A stretch of DNA of 64,000 nt, from positions 62,001 to 126,000 of the forward strand of contig NZ_JAHWZX010000010.1 in the NCBI RefSeq assembly GCF_019351405.1. Direction: 5' to 3'. Position numbers and translations under genes: made by a program. The stretch is from Stakelama flava. GTDB taxonomy: Bacteria; Pseudomonadota; Alphaproteobacteria; Sphingomonadales; Sphingomonadaceae. Within the stretch, counting starts at the first letter, position 1; each line of letters opens with the position of its first letter. Under the pieces are notes generated by a model. It did no database searches. It was not told the DNA's origin and worked only from the letters and a program-made list of their open reading frames with translations. Shown here piece after piece: positions 27,322 through 37,532 of the stretch.

Positions 27322-28227
27322 ATGATCCGCAAAATCACCGCGCCGCTTGCCGGCCTGTTCCTGTTCGCCTCTCCCGCGCTTGCGCAACAGGCGGCATCGG
27401 CGACCCCGGCGGTACAGGACGCCGATCCTGCGATGTGGGTGGTGAAGGATGACGACACGACCATCTATCTGTTCGGCACCTTCCACGCGCTCAAGCCGGG
27501 CCTGAGCTGGTTCGACGATGCCGTGCGTCAGGCGTTCGATAAATCGGATACGGCGGTTTTCGAAATCGACACCAGCGACACTGCAGCGATTCAGGCGGCG
27601 GCGATGAAATACGGCATTTCGAAACAGGCCGAACCCTTTACCGCGCGTATGACGGCGAAGCAGAAGGCGACGTACGAAGCGGCGCTGCAGAAACTGGGCG
27701 TTCCGCCCACCGCGCTCGACCGGATGAAGCCGTGGCTGGCCGGGGTGACACTGACGACGCTCGGCGTGCAGAAGGCCGGGTTCGATCCCAAACAAGGGGC
27801 CGAAGCAACACTGGTCGAGGCGGCGAAACAGGCGGGCAAGCGCATCGACACGCTGGAAACCGCGGATCAACAACTGGGCTTTTTCGATTCGCTGAGCGAA
27901 GAGGAGCAGATCCGCTTCCTGGTCGAAACGGCGGAGGAAATGGACGAACCCGCCGCGATGCTGGACAGGATGATCCGCTATTGGGCCGCCGGCGCTCCGG
28001 AAGAACTGGGCAAGCTGATCAACGATGAACTGACTGCGTCCCCCGACCTCGCCAAAATATTGCTGTACGATCGCAACGAACGCTGGGCGCATCAGATCAA
28101 GGCGATGCTCGACAAGCCCGGCACCGTGTTCATCGCCGTCGGCGCGGGGCATCTGGCCGGGCCGAAGGACGTGCAGGCGGATCTGGCGAAGCTGGGGGTG
28201 AAGGCCACCCGCGTCGATTACGACTGA
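27322..28227 (+). CDS. TraB/GumN family protein, periplasmic
   Basis: A 301-residue member of the TraB/PrgY/GumN family. A signal peptide (PLAGLFLFASPALAQQ) precedes the domain, which begins TIYLFGTFHALKPG and ends [15 protein letters not shown], the two conserved His-containing motifs with possible metal-dependent protease ancestry. ATG 27322 is preceded by GGGAG. A second, diverged copy follows after 43 bases, so this is a tandem duplication. Biochemical role is not established for bacterial chromosomal members. Confidence 0.88.
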   Translation: MIRKITAPLAGLFLFASPALAQQAASATPAVQDADPAMWVVKDDDTTIYLFGTFHALKPGLSWFDDAVRQAFDKSDTAVFEIDTSDTAAIQAAAMKYGISKQAEPFTARMTAKQKATYEAALQKLGVPPTALDRMKPWLAGVTLTTLGVQKAGFDPKQGAEATLVEAAKQAGKRIDTLETADQQLGFFDSLSEEEQIRFLVETAEEMDEPAAMLDRMIRYWAAGAPEELGKLINDELTASPDLAKILLYDRNERWAHQIKAMLDKPGTVFIAVGAGHLAGPKDVQADLAKLGVKATRVDYD

Positions 28228-28270
28228 GCGCGCGCTTGCCACGGCGACAAAGGGCGGCGATGGGGGTCCC

Positions 28271-29149
28271 ATGCGCCGCCTTTTTCTTGCCCTTGCCGCG
28301 TTGCTGGCCGGACTCGCGCTCGCGGGCTGTCATGACGCGCGACAGGTCTCGGCCAGCCCGCCCCTGTGGAAGGTTTCGGACGGCGATACGACGATCTGGC
28401 TGCTGGGATCGATCCACATGCTGCCCGCAAATATCCGCTGGCGCACCCCGGCAGTGGAAGCCGCGATTGCGGATTCGAACCGGCTGATCCTCGAAATCCC
28501 GCCGGGCGATCCGGGCAAAGCTTCGGCTGCTTTCCTGAAGAAAGCGCGGGCGCGACAGGCAGTCGCGATCGAGCAGCGCCTGCCGCGTGCGAAGCGAGCG
28601 CTGCTAGGCGCGGCAGTAAAACATGCCGGGGTGGAGCGCGCGACGCTGGACGGGCTGAAGGACTGGGGCGCGGCGCTGATGCTGGCGGCGGGCGATGCGC
28701 GCGAAGCGGGCGCGACCCGCGCGGACGGCGTTGAGGCGGTGCTGACCGGCGAATTTCAGGCAGCGGAGAAGCCGATCGACGCGTTCGAAACGCTGGACGA
28801 ACAGTTCGCGATCTTCGATTCGCTGAACCCCGCCGATCAGCGCCGCCTGCTCACCAACGCGGTTACCGATGCTGCGTCGGACGACGGCTATGCGCGCGGG
28901 CTGGCGGCGTGGCGTGCGGGTGATGCGAAGGCGCTGGAAAGCGCGGCGGACATGCTGTTCACCGATGCGCCGGGGCTGAAAGCAGCGCTGCTGACCCGAC
29001 GCAACGCGCGCTGGGCCGCGCGCATCAAGCGGGAAATGCGTCGCCCGGAAACCGTGCTGATCGCGGTCGGCGCAGGGCATCTGGCCGGCGATGACGGCCT
29101 GCCCGCGCTGCTGGCGCGCAAGGGGTACGCCGTGACGCGAGTGCAATAG
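28271..29149 (+). CDS. TraB/GumN family lipoprotein
   Basis: A 292-residue paralogue of the preceding gene. Its signal [11 protein letters not shown] is a good lipobox, so this copy is likely a membrane-anchored lipoprotein while the first is soluble. It shares [12 protein letters not shown] at the start of the domain, [13 protein letters not shown] in the middle and [14 protein letters not shown] at the end. GC is slightly higher and Ala content greater than in the first copy. Function unknown. Confidence 0.86.
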   Translation: MRRLFLALAALLAGLALAGCHDARQVSASPPLWKVSDGDTTIWLLGSIHMLPANIRWRTPAVEAAIADSNRLILEIPPGDPGKASAAFLKKARARQAVAIEQRLPRAKRALLGAAVKHAGVERATLDGLKDWGAALMLAAGDAREAGATRADGVEAVLTGEFQAAEKPIDAFETLDEQFAIFDSLNPADQRRLLTNAVTDAASDDGYARGLAAWRAGDAKALESAADMLFTDAPGLKAALLTRRNARWAARIKREMRRPETVLIAVGAGHLAGDDGLPALLARKGYAVTRVQ

Positions 29150-29161
29150 CGCGTCGCGCGC

Positions 29162-29190
29162 TTGCCAACCGGGCCGTACGCGCGTATAGG
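29162..29190 (+). promoter_or_regulatory. Candidate sigma-70 promoter for rplY-pth
   Basis: TTGCCA (29162-29167) and TATAGG (29185-29190) are separated by exactly 17 bases and lie 85 bases before the rplY start, in the gap after the TraB lipoprotein gene. This is the best promoter match noticed in the window. Confidence 0.5.
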
Positions 29191-29274
29191 CGCGCGCTTG
29201 TTCGCGTGGGGACATCCCTGGAGGCCCGCGCGACAGAAAACCACGCAATCAAGCGCATTCGAAGGACAGATATC

Positions 29275-29949
29275 ATGAGCGATCAGCTTACGCTGTCGGC
29301 CGAGACGCGCGACCGGGTTGGCAAGGGAGCCTCCCGGGCGCTTCGTCGCGAAGGCCGAGTTCCCGCCGTTCTGTACGGCAACAAGAAAGAGCCCCTTCCG
29401 ATTCACGTCGAGGAGCGCGCGCTCGTCAAGATGCTCAATACCGGGCATTTCATGAACTCGGTCATCATGATCGACACCGGCGACGGCAGCCCTGTGCGCA
29501 CCCTGCCCAAGGATGTGACGCTGCACCCGGTTACCGACCGTCCAACGCATGTCGACCTGCTGCGCATCGACGAACATGCGAAGGTCACCGTGGCGATCCC
29601 CGTCACCTTCACCAATGAAGAAGAAGCGCCGGGCATCAAGCGCGGCGGCGTGCTGAACATCGTTCGCCACGAACTGGAACTGGTGGTCGATGCCGCGAGC
29701 ATCCCCGACGAGGTCGAAATCTCGCTCAAGGGACTGGATGTCGGCGATTCGGTTCATATCAGCCATGTGAAGCTGCCCAAGGGCGCCGAATCGGCAATCA
29801 CCGATCGCGACTTCACCATCGCCACGCTGGTCGCCCCGTCGGCGATGAAGTCGAGCGAAGGCGAAGCCGAGGGCGAGGAAGCCGGCGAGACCGAAGTCAC
29901 CGAGCAGAATGCCGACACTGTCATGGAAGACGACAAGGACGGCGAATAA
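29275..29949 (+). CDS. rplY: 50S ribosomal protein bL25 (Ctc form)
   Basis: 5S-rRNA-binding protein of the large subunit, long two-domain Ctc/TL5 version. 224 residues. The N-terminal domain is rRNA-binding ([20 protein letters not shown] and YGNKKEP); the C-terminal TL5 domain contains [17 protein letters not shown] and [13 protein letters not shown]. The acidic tail is 30 residues, rich in Glu and Asp. AAGGA lies 8 bases before ATG 29275. Leads pth, its usual neighbour, across a 108-base structured gap. Confidence 0.97.
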   Translation: MSDQLTLSAETRDRVGKGASRALRREGRVPAVLYGNKKEPLPIHVEERALVKMLNTGHFMNSVIMIDTGDGSPVRTLPKDVTLHPVTDRPTHVDLLRIDEHAKVTVAIPVTFTNEEEAPGIKRGGVLNIVRHELELVVDAASIPDEVEISLKGLDVGDSVHISHVKLPKGAESAITDRDFTIATLVAPSAMKSSEGEAEGEEAGETEVTEQNADTVMEDDKDGE

Positions 29950-29957
29950 TCCGGACC

Positions 29958-30005
29958 GGGCCGGAACCGGCGGCATCCGCGACGCGGAACGCCCCGTTCC
30001 GGCCC
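29958..30005 (+). other. Ten-base-pair hairpin between rplY and pth
   Basis: GGGCCGGAAC at 29958-29967 is perfectly complementary to GTTCCGGCCC at 29996-30005, and a smaller GCGGG/CCCGC hairpin follows at 30026-30038. There is no T-run, so readthrough into pth is expected. It may set the rplY:pth expression ratio. Confidence 0.5.
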
Positions 30006-30057
30006 TCCATCCCGGCACGGACCGGGCGGGCCACCCGCGCCCCGAAAGGGCAGGTCG

Positions 30058-30627
30058 ATGCAAATCTGGGCAGGACTGGGTAATCCCGGCGCGCAATATG
30101 CGATGCACCGGCACAATGTCGGTTTCATGGCGGTCGACGCGATTGCCGAAATCCACGGTTTCAGCACGCCCAAAAAGCAGTTTCTGGGCTTGACGCAGGA
30201 AGGCCGGATCGGCGGCGAAAAGATCATACTGCTCAAACCCGCCACCTTCATGAACGAAAGCGGCCGGTCGATCCGCGCCGCGGTCGATTTCTACAAGCTG
30301 GACGAAAGCGCGGTCACCGTCTTTCACGACGAACTGGACCTGGCACCGTTCAAAGTGAAGGTGAAAACCGGCGGCGGAGCGGCCGGGCATAACGGCCTGC
30401 GTTCGACCGACAGCCATATCGGCAACGAATATCGTCGCGTGCGGTTGGGCATCGGCCATCCCGGGCACAAGGACAGGGTGCACGGCTATGTGCTGGGCAA
30501 TTATGCGAAAGAGGAGATCGAGGACTTGTCCGTCCTGCTGGGTGCGGTAGCGGCCGAAGCCGAATGGCTGGCACGCGGCGACGACGCCCGCTTTCTGAGC
30601 GAGGTCGCGCTGCGTATGCAGCGATAA
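30058..30627 (+). CDS. pth: Peptidyl-tRNA hydrolase
   Basis: Releases tRNA from stalled peptidyl-tRNA. 189 residues with the active-site set N9 in GLGNPG, H19 in HRHNVG, the Asp in FHDELDLAP and the Asn in GGGAAGHNGLRS. GKVRLGIGHPG-like wording appears as RVRLGIGHPGHKDRVHGYVL. Standard length and start; GGGCAGG lies just upstream. Downstream of rplY, as in many proteobacteria. Confidence 0.98.
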   Translation: MQIWAGLGNPGAQYAMHRHNVGFMAVDAIAEIHGFSTPKKQFLGLTQEGRIGGEKIILLKPATFMNESGRSIRAAVDFYKLDESAVTVFHDELDLAPFKVKVKTGGGAAGHNGLRSTDSHIGNEYRRVRLGIGHPGHKDRVHGYVLGNYAKEEIEDLSVLLGAVAAEAEWLARGDDARFLSEVALRMQR

Positions 30628-30766
30628 CCGCCGAACGCATCCATGCCGACGCATCGCGTTTCCCTTGCGCCGACGCTGGATTGGTTCACTCGTTTGGCGG
30701 GTTGGCATTGACGGAGCGCGGACGCACTGCTCGCAATGGCGCTTCGCCGACCCCAGATGCGCTTGC

Positions 30767-31567
30767 ATGACTGATCCATCGCAAGCCGCCGCCCTGCTGG
30801 GCAGCGACATCGTCGCTTCGCGTCCCATGTCCGGCGGCGACCTTTCCGAAGTGGTCGCGCTCGACCTTGCCGATGGCCGCCGCGTGGTTTCCAAAACGGG
30901 AGTGAGCGCACGAAGCGAAGCGGCGATGCTTCGCGCCATCGCCGCAACCGGCGCGCCCGCTCCCGAAGTGCTCGCGGCAAGCGACGAGCTGTTGCTGATC
31001 GAACGGGTCGATGCGGGCGGTAGTCTGTCGAATGCGTGGGACGATCTGGCGGAGGTGCTCGGCCGCCTGCACGGCGCGCGTGGCGATAGCTATGGCTGGA
31101 CGTGCGATCACGCCTTTGGTGCGGTGAGCGTCGAGAACACGCAATGCGACGACTGGGTGACATTCTGGGCCGATCGCCGGCTTCGCTGCCACGCACCGCA
31201 TGTCAATGCCGCGCTGGCCCGACGGATCGAGGCGCTGGCCGACCGGCTGAACGATCATTTGCCTGCGCATCCCGCCCCGGCGCTGCTCCATGGCGATCTG
31301 TGGGGCGGCAACGTGCTGGTATCGGGCGACCATGTGCGCGCGCTGATCGATCCGGCCTGCTATTATGGTGACCGCGAAGTCGATGCGGCAATGCTGACGC
31401 TGTTCGATGCGCCGCCCGCTCGCCTTTTCGACGCGCTCGCCTTTGAACCGGGATGGCGCGAGCGCCAGCCGGTCTATCGCCTCTGGCCGCTGCTCGTCCA
31501 TCTGCGCCTGTTCGGAAACAGCTATCGCGGCGCGGTGGAACATTGTCTTGACGATCTGGGCGTCTAG
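30767..31567 (+). CDS. Fructosamine kinase family protein
   Basis: A 266-residue APH-fold kinase of the fructosamine-3-kinase/ketosamine-kinase family, which phosphorylates glycated amines so that they break down. LLHGDLWGGNVLV is the catalytic loop and ALIDPACYYGDREVDAAML is the metal and substrate region; both are diagnostic. The start ATG 30767 gives the usual N-terminus. Alone on the plus strand, 139 bases after pth with no gene between. Substrate not shown. Confidence 0.9.
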   Translation: MTDPSQAAALLGSDIVASRPMSGGDLSEVVALDLADGRRVVSKTGVSARSEAAMLRAIAATGAPAPEVLAASDELLLIERVDAGGSLSNAWDDLAEVLGRLHGARGDSYGWTCDHAFGAVSVENTQCDDWVTFWADRRLRCHAPHVNAALARRIEALADRLNDHLPAHPAPALLHGDLWGGNVLVSGDHVRALIDPACYYGDREVDAAMLTLFDAPPARLFDALAFEPGWRERQPVYRLWPLLVHLRLFGNSYRGAVEHCLDDLGV

Positions 31568-31631
31568 GACGGACCAGCAAGCACTGGTCATTATCGTGCT
31601 ATAGGCTGATGATGGAAACAGGGAGCGCGAT

Positions 31632-32312
31632 ATGATGCTGATAGCTTTCGCGATTGCCGCGACCCTCGCACTGACGCCGACCGTACCGGAGGAGGAGAGC
31701 CAGTTCGTGCCCCCAGCGGGGTATGCTGGTCGGCCGCCCGAAAGAGATATTGCGGCCCCGCCGGACAAGGATATGCCGAGCATAATTGCTGTGCCGCCCG
31801 GAACGGTTGCGGACCGGTTTATGATTGTTCCGGACTATCCCCGGGATGGCCATGTCAAGGTGATCGGTGCATTTGCGATCACGCCGCATGGCAATGTGCG
31901 TCTGAAGAACGCATGGGGTCCAGGATTCCTGCCGGCCACGCTCTTCTTCAGCGACGGGCGCTGCTATCTGCTGGAAGCCGATTATTATAACCACGCGCTC
32001 TCCAATGGACGTTTCAGTCCCGAAAGCTGCGACGGAAAACGATATGACGAAAAGCCGTCCTCATCGGCCCCGGACAACAGCGGCTTGCATTTTATCGACG
32101 CAGCATGGGGATATAGTGTTTGGGAAAAAACGGACGGATCGGTGATCGTTACAGCACCCTATGCCAAGGATTTCACACCGCTTTTTTCGGCCAAAATGCA
32201 TGTCCTCGCTATCACGGCAATTAACGGCCCCGATTATCCCGGTGGCAATGTCACGCTGATCGGTGCGATCGATGGACAATCAATGGCGGTTATTCTGGAT
32301 GTCGGTTTCTAA
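31632..32312 (+). CDS. Exported hypothetical protein in AT-richer DNA
   Basis: A 226-residue protein with a short signal peptide (MMLIAFAIAATLALTPTV) and no recognised domain. Only two Cys, 27 residues apart in the middle (DGRCYLL and SPESCDG), which may pair. The gene is lower in GC than its neighbours: 29 of 60 G/C over 31981-32040. Codon use is correspondingly different, so recent acquisition is possible. GGGAGCG precedes the ATG. Flanked by the fructosamine-kinase and M1 genes, unrelated in function. Confidence 0.65.
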   Translation: MMLIAFAIAATLALTPTVPEEESQFVPPAGYAGRPPERDIAAPPDKDMPSIIAVPPGTVADRFMIVPDYPRDGHVKVIGAFAITPHGNVRLKNAWGPGFLPATLFFSDGRCYLLEADYYNHALSNGRFSPESCDGKRYDEKPSSSAPDNSGLHFIDAAWGYSVWEKTDGSVIVTAPYAKDFTPLFSAKMHVLAITAINGPDYPGGNVTLIGAIDGQSMAVILDVGF

Positions 32313-32383
32313 AACCGGCCTGTCGACAGCGGCGCTGGTATGTGGCCTAAGGCGGGTTCGGCCTGTCGTACGGGGGAATATCG

Positions 32384-34327
32384 ATGAAGAAGCTGCTGGT
32401 GGCGCCCGCGCTGCTGTTGGTCGCCGCGCCTGCTGTCGCGCAGGAATATCATCCACGCGAAACCTTCGCGCCGCTGGACCTTTCGCAGGGGGTCAATCGC
32501 TACCGCTCGTCCAATGGCCTGCCCGGCCCCGATTACTGGCAGAACCATGCCGATTATGCGATTCGCGCGACGCTGGACACGAAGGCGAAGGCGCTGCGCG
32601 GGTCCGAACGGATCACCTATACCAACAACAGCCCCGACACGCTTCGCATCATCTGGCTGCACGTCGAACAGAATCTCTACAAGGCGGAATCGCGGGGATA
32701 CCTTGCCAATGGCGGGCCGGTACGCGGGACCACCGGCGGCGCGATGATCGATTCGGCAGCGATCGGCATCGGCAAGGGCGAGAGCCAGCCGGTGACGCCG
32801 ACAATCAACGATACGCGGATGCAGATCGTGCTGCCGGCGCCGCTGAAACCGGGCGAGAGCGCGACGATCGAAATCGCGTGGCATTTCACCATCCCCGGCA
32901 CGTTCGGCGGGCGGATGGCATGGGGCACGTCACGCGACGGCGAAATCTATGACCTGGCGCAATGGTATCCGCGCGTCGCCGTGTATGACGATATTCGCGG
33001 CTGGGACCCGCTGCCTTATCTGTCCCAGGAATTTTACAGCGAATATGGCGATTTCGATTACTGGCTGACCGTGCCTTCGGACATGATCGTCGCCGGATCG
33101 GGCGAATTAATGAACCCGAAAGACGTGCTGACGCCGACGCAGATCGACCGGCTGGACAAGGCGCGCCGGTCCGACAAGACGGTAACGATCCGGTCACCGC
33201 AGGAAATCGACGATCCGGCCAGCAGGCCGAAGCGCGACGGTACGCTGACCTGGCATTTCCGCATGGAAAATACGCGCGACGTCGCATGGACAGCGTCGAG
33301 CAAATTCGCGTGGGACGCGGCGCGGATCAACCTGCCGGACGGAAAGAGCGCGCTCGCCCAGTCGGTTTACCCGGCGGAAAGCGCGGGACCGGACCGGTGG
33401 GGCCGCTCCACCGAATATGTAAAGGATGCGGTCGAACGGTTTTCGGCCAAATGGTATCCCTATCCTTGGCCCAACGCGATCAATGTCGCGGGTCCCGCTA
33501 CGGGCATGGAATATCCCGGCATCGTGTTCGACGGCATCGACGACAAGGGCAAGATGCTGTTCTGGATCACCGCGCATGAAATCGGCCATGGCTGGTTCCC
33601 GATGATCGTCGGGTTCGACGAACGCCGCCATGCGTGGATGGACGAAGGGTTCAACACGTTCATCGACGTGTATGAATCGGACGAGTTCAACCATGGCGAA
33701 TATGCGCCCAAGCGCGACGGCGAATATGCGCCGGGCGGCGGTAATCCGGTTGACGAAATTCTGCCGATCCTTGCCGATAAGGACGCGCCCCCGATCATGA
33801 GCCGCGCCGACACGGTGATCGAAAAATACCGCCATCCGGTCACCTATTTCAAAACCGCGCTGGGGCTGGTGCTACTGCGCGAACAGATATTGGGACCGAA
33901 GCGATTCGACCATGCCTTTCGCCGCTTCGCCGATGCCTGGGCGTTCAAACATCCCAAGCCCGATGATTTTTTCCGCGCGATGGCGAGCGACGCGGGCGAA
34001 GACCTCGACTATTACTGGCGCGGCTGGTTTTTGAACAACTGGCAGATGGACCTGGCGGCGACCCGGATCGCGTATGTCGACAATGATCCGACAAAGGGCG
34101 CGCTGGTAACGGTGGAAGCGCGCGACAAGCTGATAATTCCGGCGACGCTTCGCGTGACCTTTGCCGATGGCAGCACGAAGGACGTGCGGCTTCCGGCCGA
34201 AACGTGGATCCGGCAGGCAGCGACCGCAGTGCCGGTTGGCGGCACGAGCAAGGTTGTGAAGGCGGAAATCGATCCCGACCACAAGCTGCCCGACAAGGAT
34301 CGCAAGAACAACGTGGTGACGGGCTGA
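32384..34327 (+). CDS. M1-family zinc metallopeptidase, exported
   Basis: A 647-residue gluzincin aminopeptidase-like protein. The signal peptide is MKKLLVAPALLLVAAPAVAQ. The N-terminal beta domain runs to about residue 300. The zinc site is HEIGH (H398, E399, H402) with the third ligand E421 in WMDEGFNTF, 18 residues on, as in M1 peptidases. GMEYPGIVFDGID is the modified GAMEN-type exopeptidase loop. Likely periplasmic peptide turnover. Single gene; a REP-like repeat follows. Confidence 0.93.
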   Translation: MKKLLVAPALLLVAAPAVAQEYHPRETFAPLDLSQGVNRYRSSNGLPGPDYWQNHADYAIRATLDTKAKALRGSERITYTNNSPDTLRIIWLHVEQNLYKAESRGYLANGGPVRGTTGGAMIDSAAIGIGKGESQPVTPTINDTRMQIVLPAPLKPGESATIEIAWHFTIPGTFGGRMAWGTSRDGEIYDLAQWYPRVAVYDDIRGWDPLPYLSQEFYSEYGDFDYWLTVPSDMIVAGSGELMNPKDVLTPTQIDRLDKARRSDKTVTIRSPQEIDDPASRPKRDGTLTWHFRMENTRDVAWTASSKFAWDAARINLPDGKSALAQSVYPAESAGPDRWGRSTEYVKDAVERFSAKWYPYPWPNAINVAGPATGMEYPGIVFDGIDDKGKMLFWITAHEIGHGWFPMIVGFDERRHAWMDEGFNTFIDVYESDEFNHGEYAPKRDGEYAPGGGNPVDEILPILADKDAPPIMSRADTVIEKYRHPVTYFKTALGLVLLREQILGPKRFDHAFRRFADAWAFKHPKPDDFFRAMASDAGEDLDYYWRGWFLNNWQMDLAATRIAYVDNDPTKGALVTVEARDKLIIPATLRVTFADGSTKDVRLPAETWIRQAATAVPVGGTSKVVKAEIDPDHKLPDKDRKNNVVTG

Positions 34328-34339
34328 GCAGCAAAAGAG

Positions 34340-35637
<1,298 letters not shown>

Positions 35638-35655
35638 GAGCTGCGGAGAGCGATC

Positions 35656-35856
35656 ATGCATGACGAGAGCGAAAACGAAATCACCGCCGCTGCGCGCGAG
35701 GCGAAGACCGCACAGTCGCGTGCCGGTGCGCGCCCCGAACCCGGCCATGACCGCAGCAGGAAATGGCCGACCAGCGCGGGGATAGGGCTTGGCATCGGAT
35801 CGGCGGCGCTAGCCGCGGCCGCGCTATATGCCGCCAAGTCGAAGCGGCGCGACTGA
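35656..35856 (+). CDS. Small single-TM hypothetical protein
   Basis: A 66-residue protein: charged N-terminal 38 residues, then one TM-like helix (TSAGIGLGIGSAALAAAALYAA) and a basic end (KSKRRD). GGAG lies 7 bases before the ATG and it starts 18 bases after tgt, so cotranscription is likely. Function unknown. The charged front half and C-terminal membrane helix suggest a C-tail-anchored topology. Confidence 0.6.
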   Translation: MHDESENEITAAAREAKTAQSRAGARPEPGHDRSRKWPTSAGIGLGIGSAALAAAALYAAKSKRRD

Positions 35857-35959
35857 TCCTTCGCACGCAATTGCTGATTTAACCATATAGCGTTTCGCGG
35901 CGGGACACTGCGATTTTGGCGGGCGCATTGTCGCGCGCATTGCAGTATTTGGCGGCGCT

Positions 35960-36952
35960 ATGTCGGCACCCCGCCCTTTCGGCATGGAGATTCGCACGCT
36001 AATCGCGGCCGCGCTCGCATTATTGGCGGGGGCGGGGTTTTCGGCGCATGCAGCGCTCGCCTCGCTCGACCAGATGCGCCCCCCCGCGCCCGTCATGTCG
36101 CCGAAGGCCGATTATGATGCGGGCGAGCATTTTCCCGGTTCGCTCTATTACACGATGGTGGAGGACGATGCGGCGGTGGCGCGCGGCGTTACCGGCACGA
36201 CCGCGCTGCCCGACATGCCGGCATCCGCGCGCGCCGATGCGATGCAGCCGGGCATCGTGCCTGCCCGCCCCTTTCGCCTGACCGGCTCCGCCGAAAGCGA
36301 GGCGCGGGCGCGCGAATGCCTGACCAGCGCGATATATTATGAAGCGGCGCGCGAACCCGATGACGGGCAACAGGCGGTGGCGCAGGTGATCCTGAACCGT
36401 GTCGCGCACCCCGCCTTTCCCGATACCGTATGCGGGGTGGTTTATCAGGGATCCGAACGGGCTGGATGCCAGTTCAGCTTCGCCTGCGACGGATCACTCG
36501 CCCGCGCGCCCGATCGCCGGTACTGGCGCAGGGCGCGCGACGTCGCCGTGGCGGCGCTTTCGGGGCATGTCTTCGCGCCCGTCGGGCTGGCGACGCATTA
36601 TCACACCTATGCGGTTCGCCCGGCATGGAACCGCAAGCTGGTAATGACCGGCGTGTTCGGTGCGCATTTCTTCCATCGCTGGGCGGGCTGGTGGGGAACG
36701 GCGGCCGCGTTTCATGAAGTATATGCTGGCGGTGAGCCGGTGCCGGGGCCGCACCGCAGGATCGATGCCCCGCCGGTCGAAATGGTGCAAGCCGCGCTGC
36801 CGCTTCCCGCCATCGTCCACGCGGCCGCATCGTCCGACAGGGTGGCGCAAGCCACCCCGCAGGATGACGGTGAAGCAGACCCGCATGTCGCGGTGCTTCC
36901 GCAATCGCAAATCCTCGACAAATGGAAGGATTCGGGCAAGCCGCTGCGTTGA
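35960..36952 (+). CDS. Cell-wall hydrolase, SleB/CwlJ family
   Basis: A 330-residue exported protein with TM or signal (TLIAAALALLAGAGFSAHAA) and a Hydrolase_2 (SleB/CwlJ) domain at about residues 115-235. Marker segments are SAIYYEAAREPDDGQQAVAQ with the conserved Glu, VILNRVAHPAFPDTVCGVVY, QFSFACDG and ATHYHTYAVRP. These are peptidoglycan hydrolases, spore-linked in Bacillus but common in non-spore-forming alphaproteobacteria. The C-terminal 90 residues are disordered. A terminator hairpin follows. Confidence 0.9.
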   Translation: MSAPRPFGMEIRTLIAAALALLAGAGFSAHAALASLDQMRPPAPVMSPKADYDAGEHFPGSLYYTMVEDDAAVARGVTGTTALPDMPASARADAMQPGIVPARPFRLTGSAESEARARECLTSAIYYEAAREPDDGQQAVAQVILNRVAHPAFPDTVCGVVYQGSERAGCQFSFACDGSLARAPDRRYWRRARDVAVAALSGHVFAPVGLATHYHTYAVRPAWNRKLVMTGVFGAHFFHRWAGWWGTAAAFHEVYAGGEPVPGPHRRIDAPPVEMVQAALPLPAIVHAAASSDRVAQATPQDDGEADPHVAVLPQSQILDKWKDSGKPLR

Positions 36953-36973
36953 GTTTGGCGGACTTGGCAAAAA

Positions 36974-36996
36974 GGCTCCGCCGGTCGGGCGGAGCC
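36974..36996. terminator. Hairpin terminator between convergent genes
   Basis: GGCTCCGCC (36974-36982) pairs perfectly with GGCGGAGCC (36988-36996) over a 5-base loop, flanked by AAAAA on the left and TT on the right. The A-run becomes a U-run for the minus-strand transcript, so it probably serves both the SleB gene and, more strongly, the gene ending at 37005. Confidence 0.75.
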
Positions 36997-37004
36997 TTAT
37001 GGGA

Positions 37005-37364
37005 TCAGCGACGATAGTTCGCCTGATGATACTGTCTGCTGTCACCGCCGCGGCTATGGCTGTCGTGGCGAAGTTTGCGCTCCAGCATGGCATAGCGGCG
37101 ATCGAGGTCGCGGCGTTCCGCGCTGCTCAGCCCGTGTCCGCTGCGACGATAGCGCGCCTCAAGCCTGGCAAGCTGGCGATATTCGACGCGAAGCGAACGC
37201 GCGTCGCGGCGACCGATCCTCCCGTCATGTTCGCGCTGATCGATCTGACGCTCGATCTGAACATGGCTGATATTCGCTGACTGGCGCGGCGCCGCAGTGA
37301 CCGTCGCGGGCATGGCGGCGGTGGCGATGCCGATCCCGGCGAGCATGAGCGTGAATGTCTTCAT
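37005..37364 (-). CDS. Small exported Arg-rich protein, unknown function
   Basis: A 119-residue protein with a signal peptide (MLAGIGIATAAMPATVTAA). The mature part is predicted helical and very rich in Arg, His and Gln (RIGRRDARSLRVEYRQLARL, HSRGGDSRQYHQ), like small periplasmic proteins of sphingomonads. ATG 37364 is chosen because AGGAG sits 8 bases upstream and the signal begins MKTFTLM. No partner gene. 37365-37532 holds only its promoter region; no gene seen. Confidence 0.72.
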   Translation of the reverse strand: MKTFTLMLAGIGIATAAMPATVTAAPRQSANISHVQIERQIDQREHDGRIGRRDARSLRVEYRQLARLEARYRRSGHGLSSAERRDLDRRYAMLERKLRHDSHSRGGDSRQYHQANYRR

Positions 37365-37532
37365 GGCGGCGTCTCCTTCTTTCCTTCGCCGGGATGCTTC
37401 CGGCATGGATTGAAGAATAGGGCCTGTCTGTATCGTCAATGTCCCGAACGCCCCGCAAAAGTGTCGCGAAATGTGTCGCGGCGAGCGGGTTCGTTCAGGT
37501 AGGTGAACCGCGGATAACGGCCGCTTCGCCCA

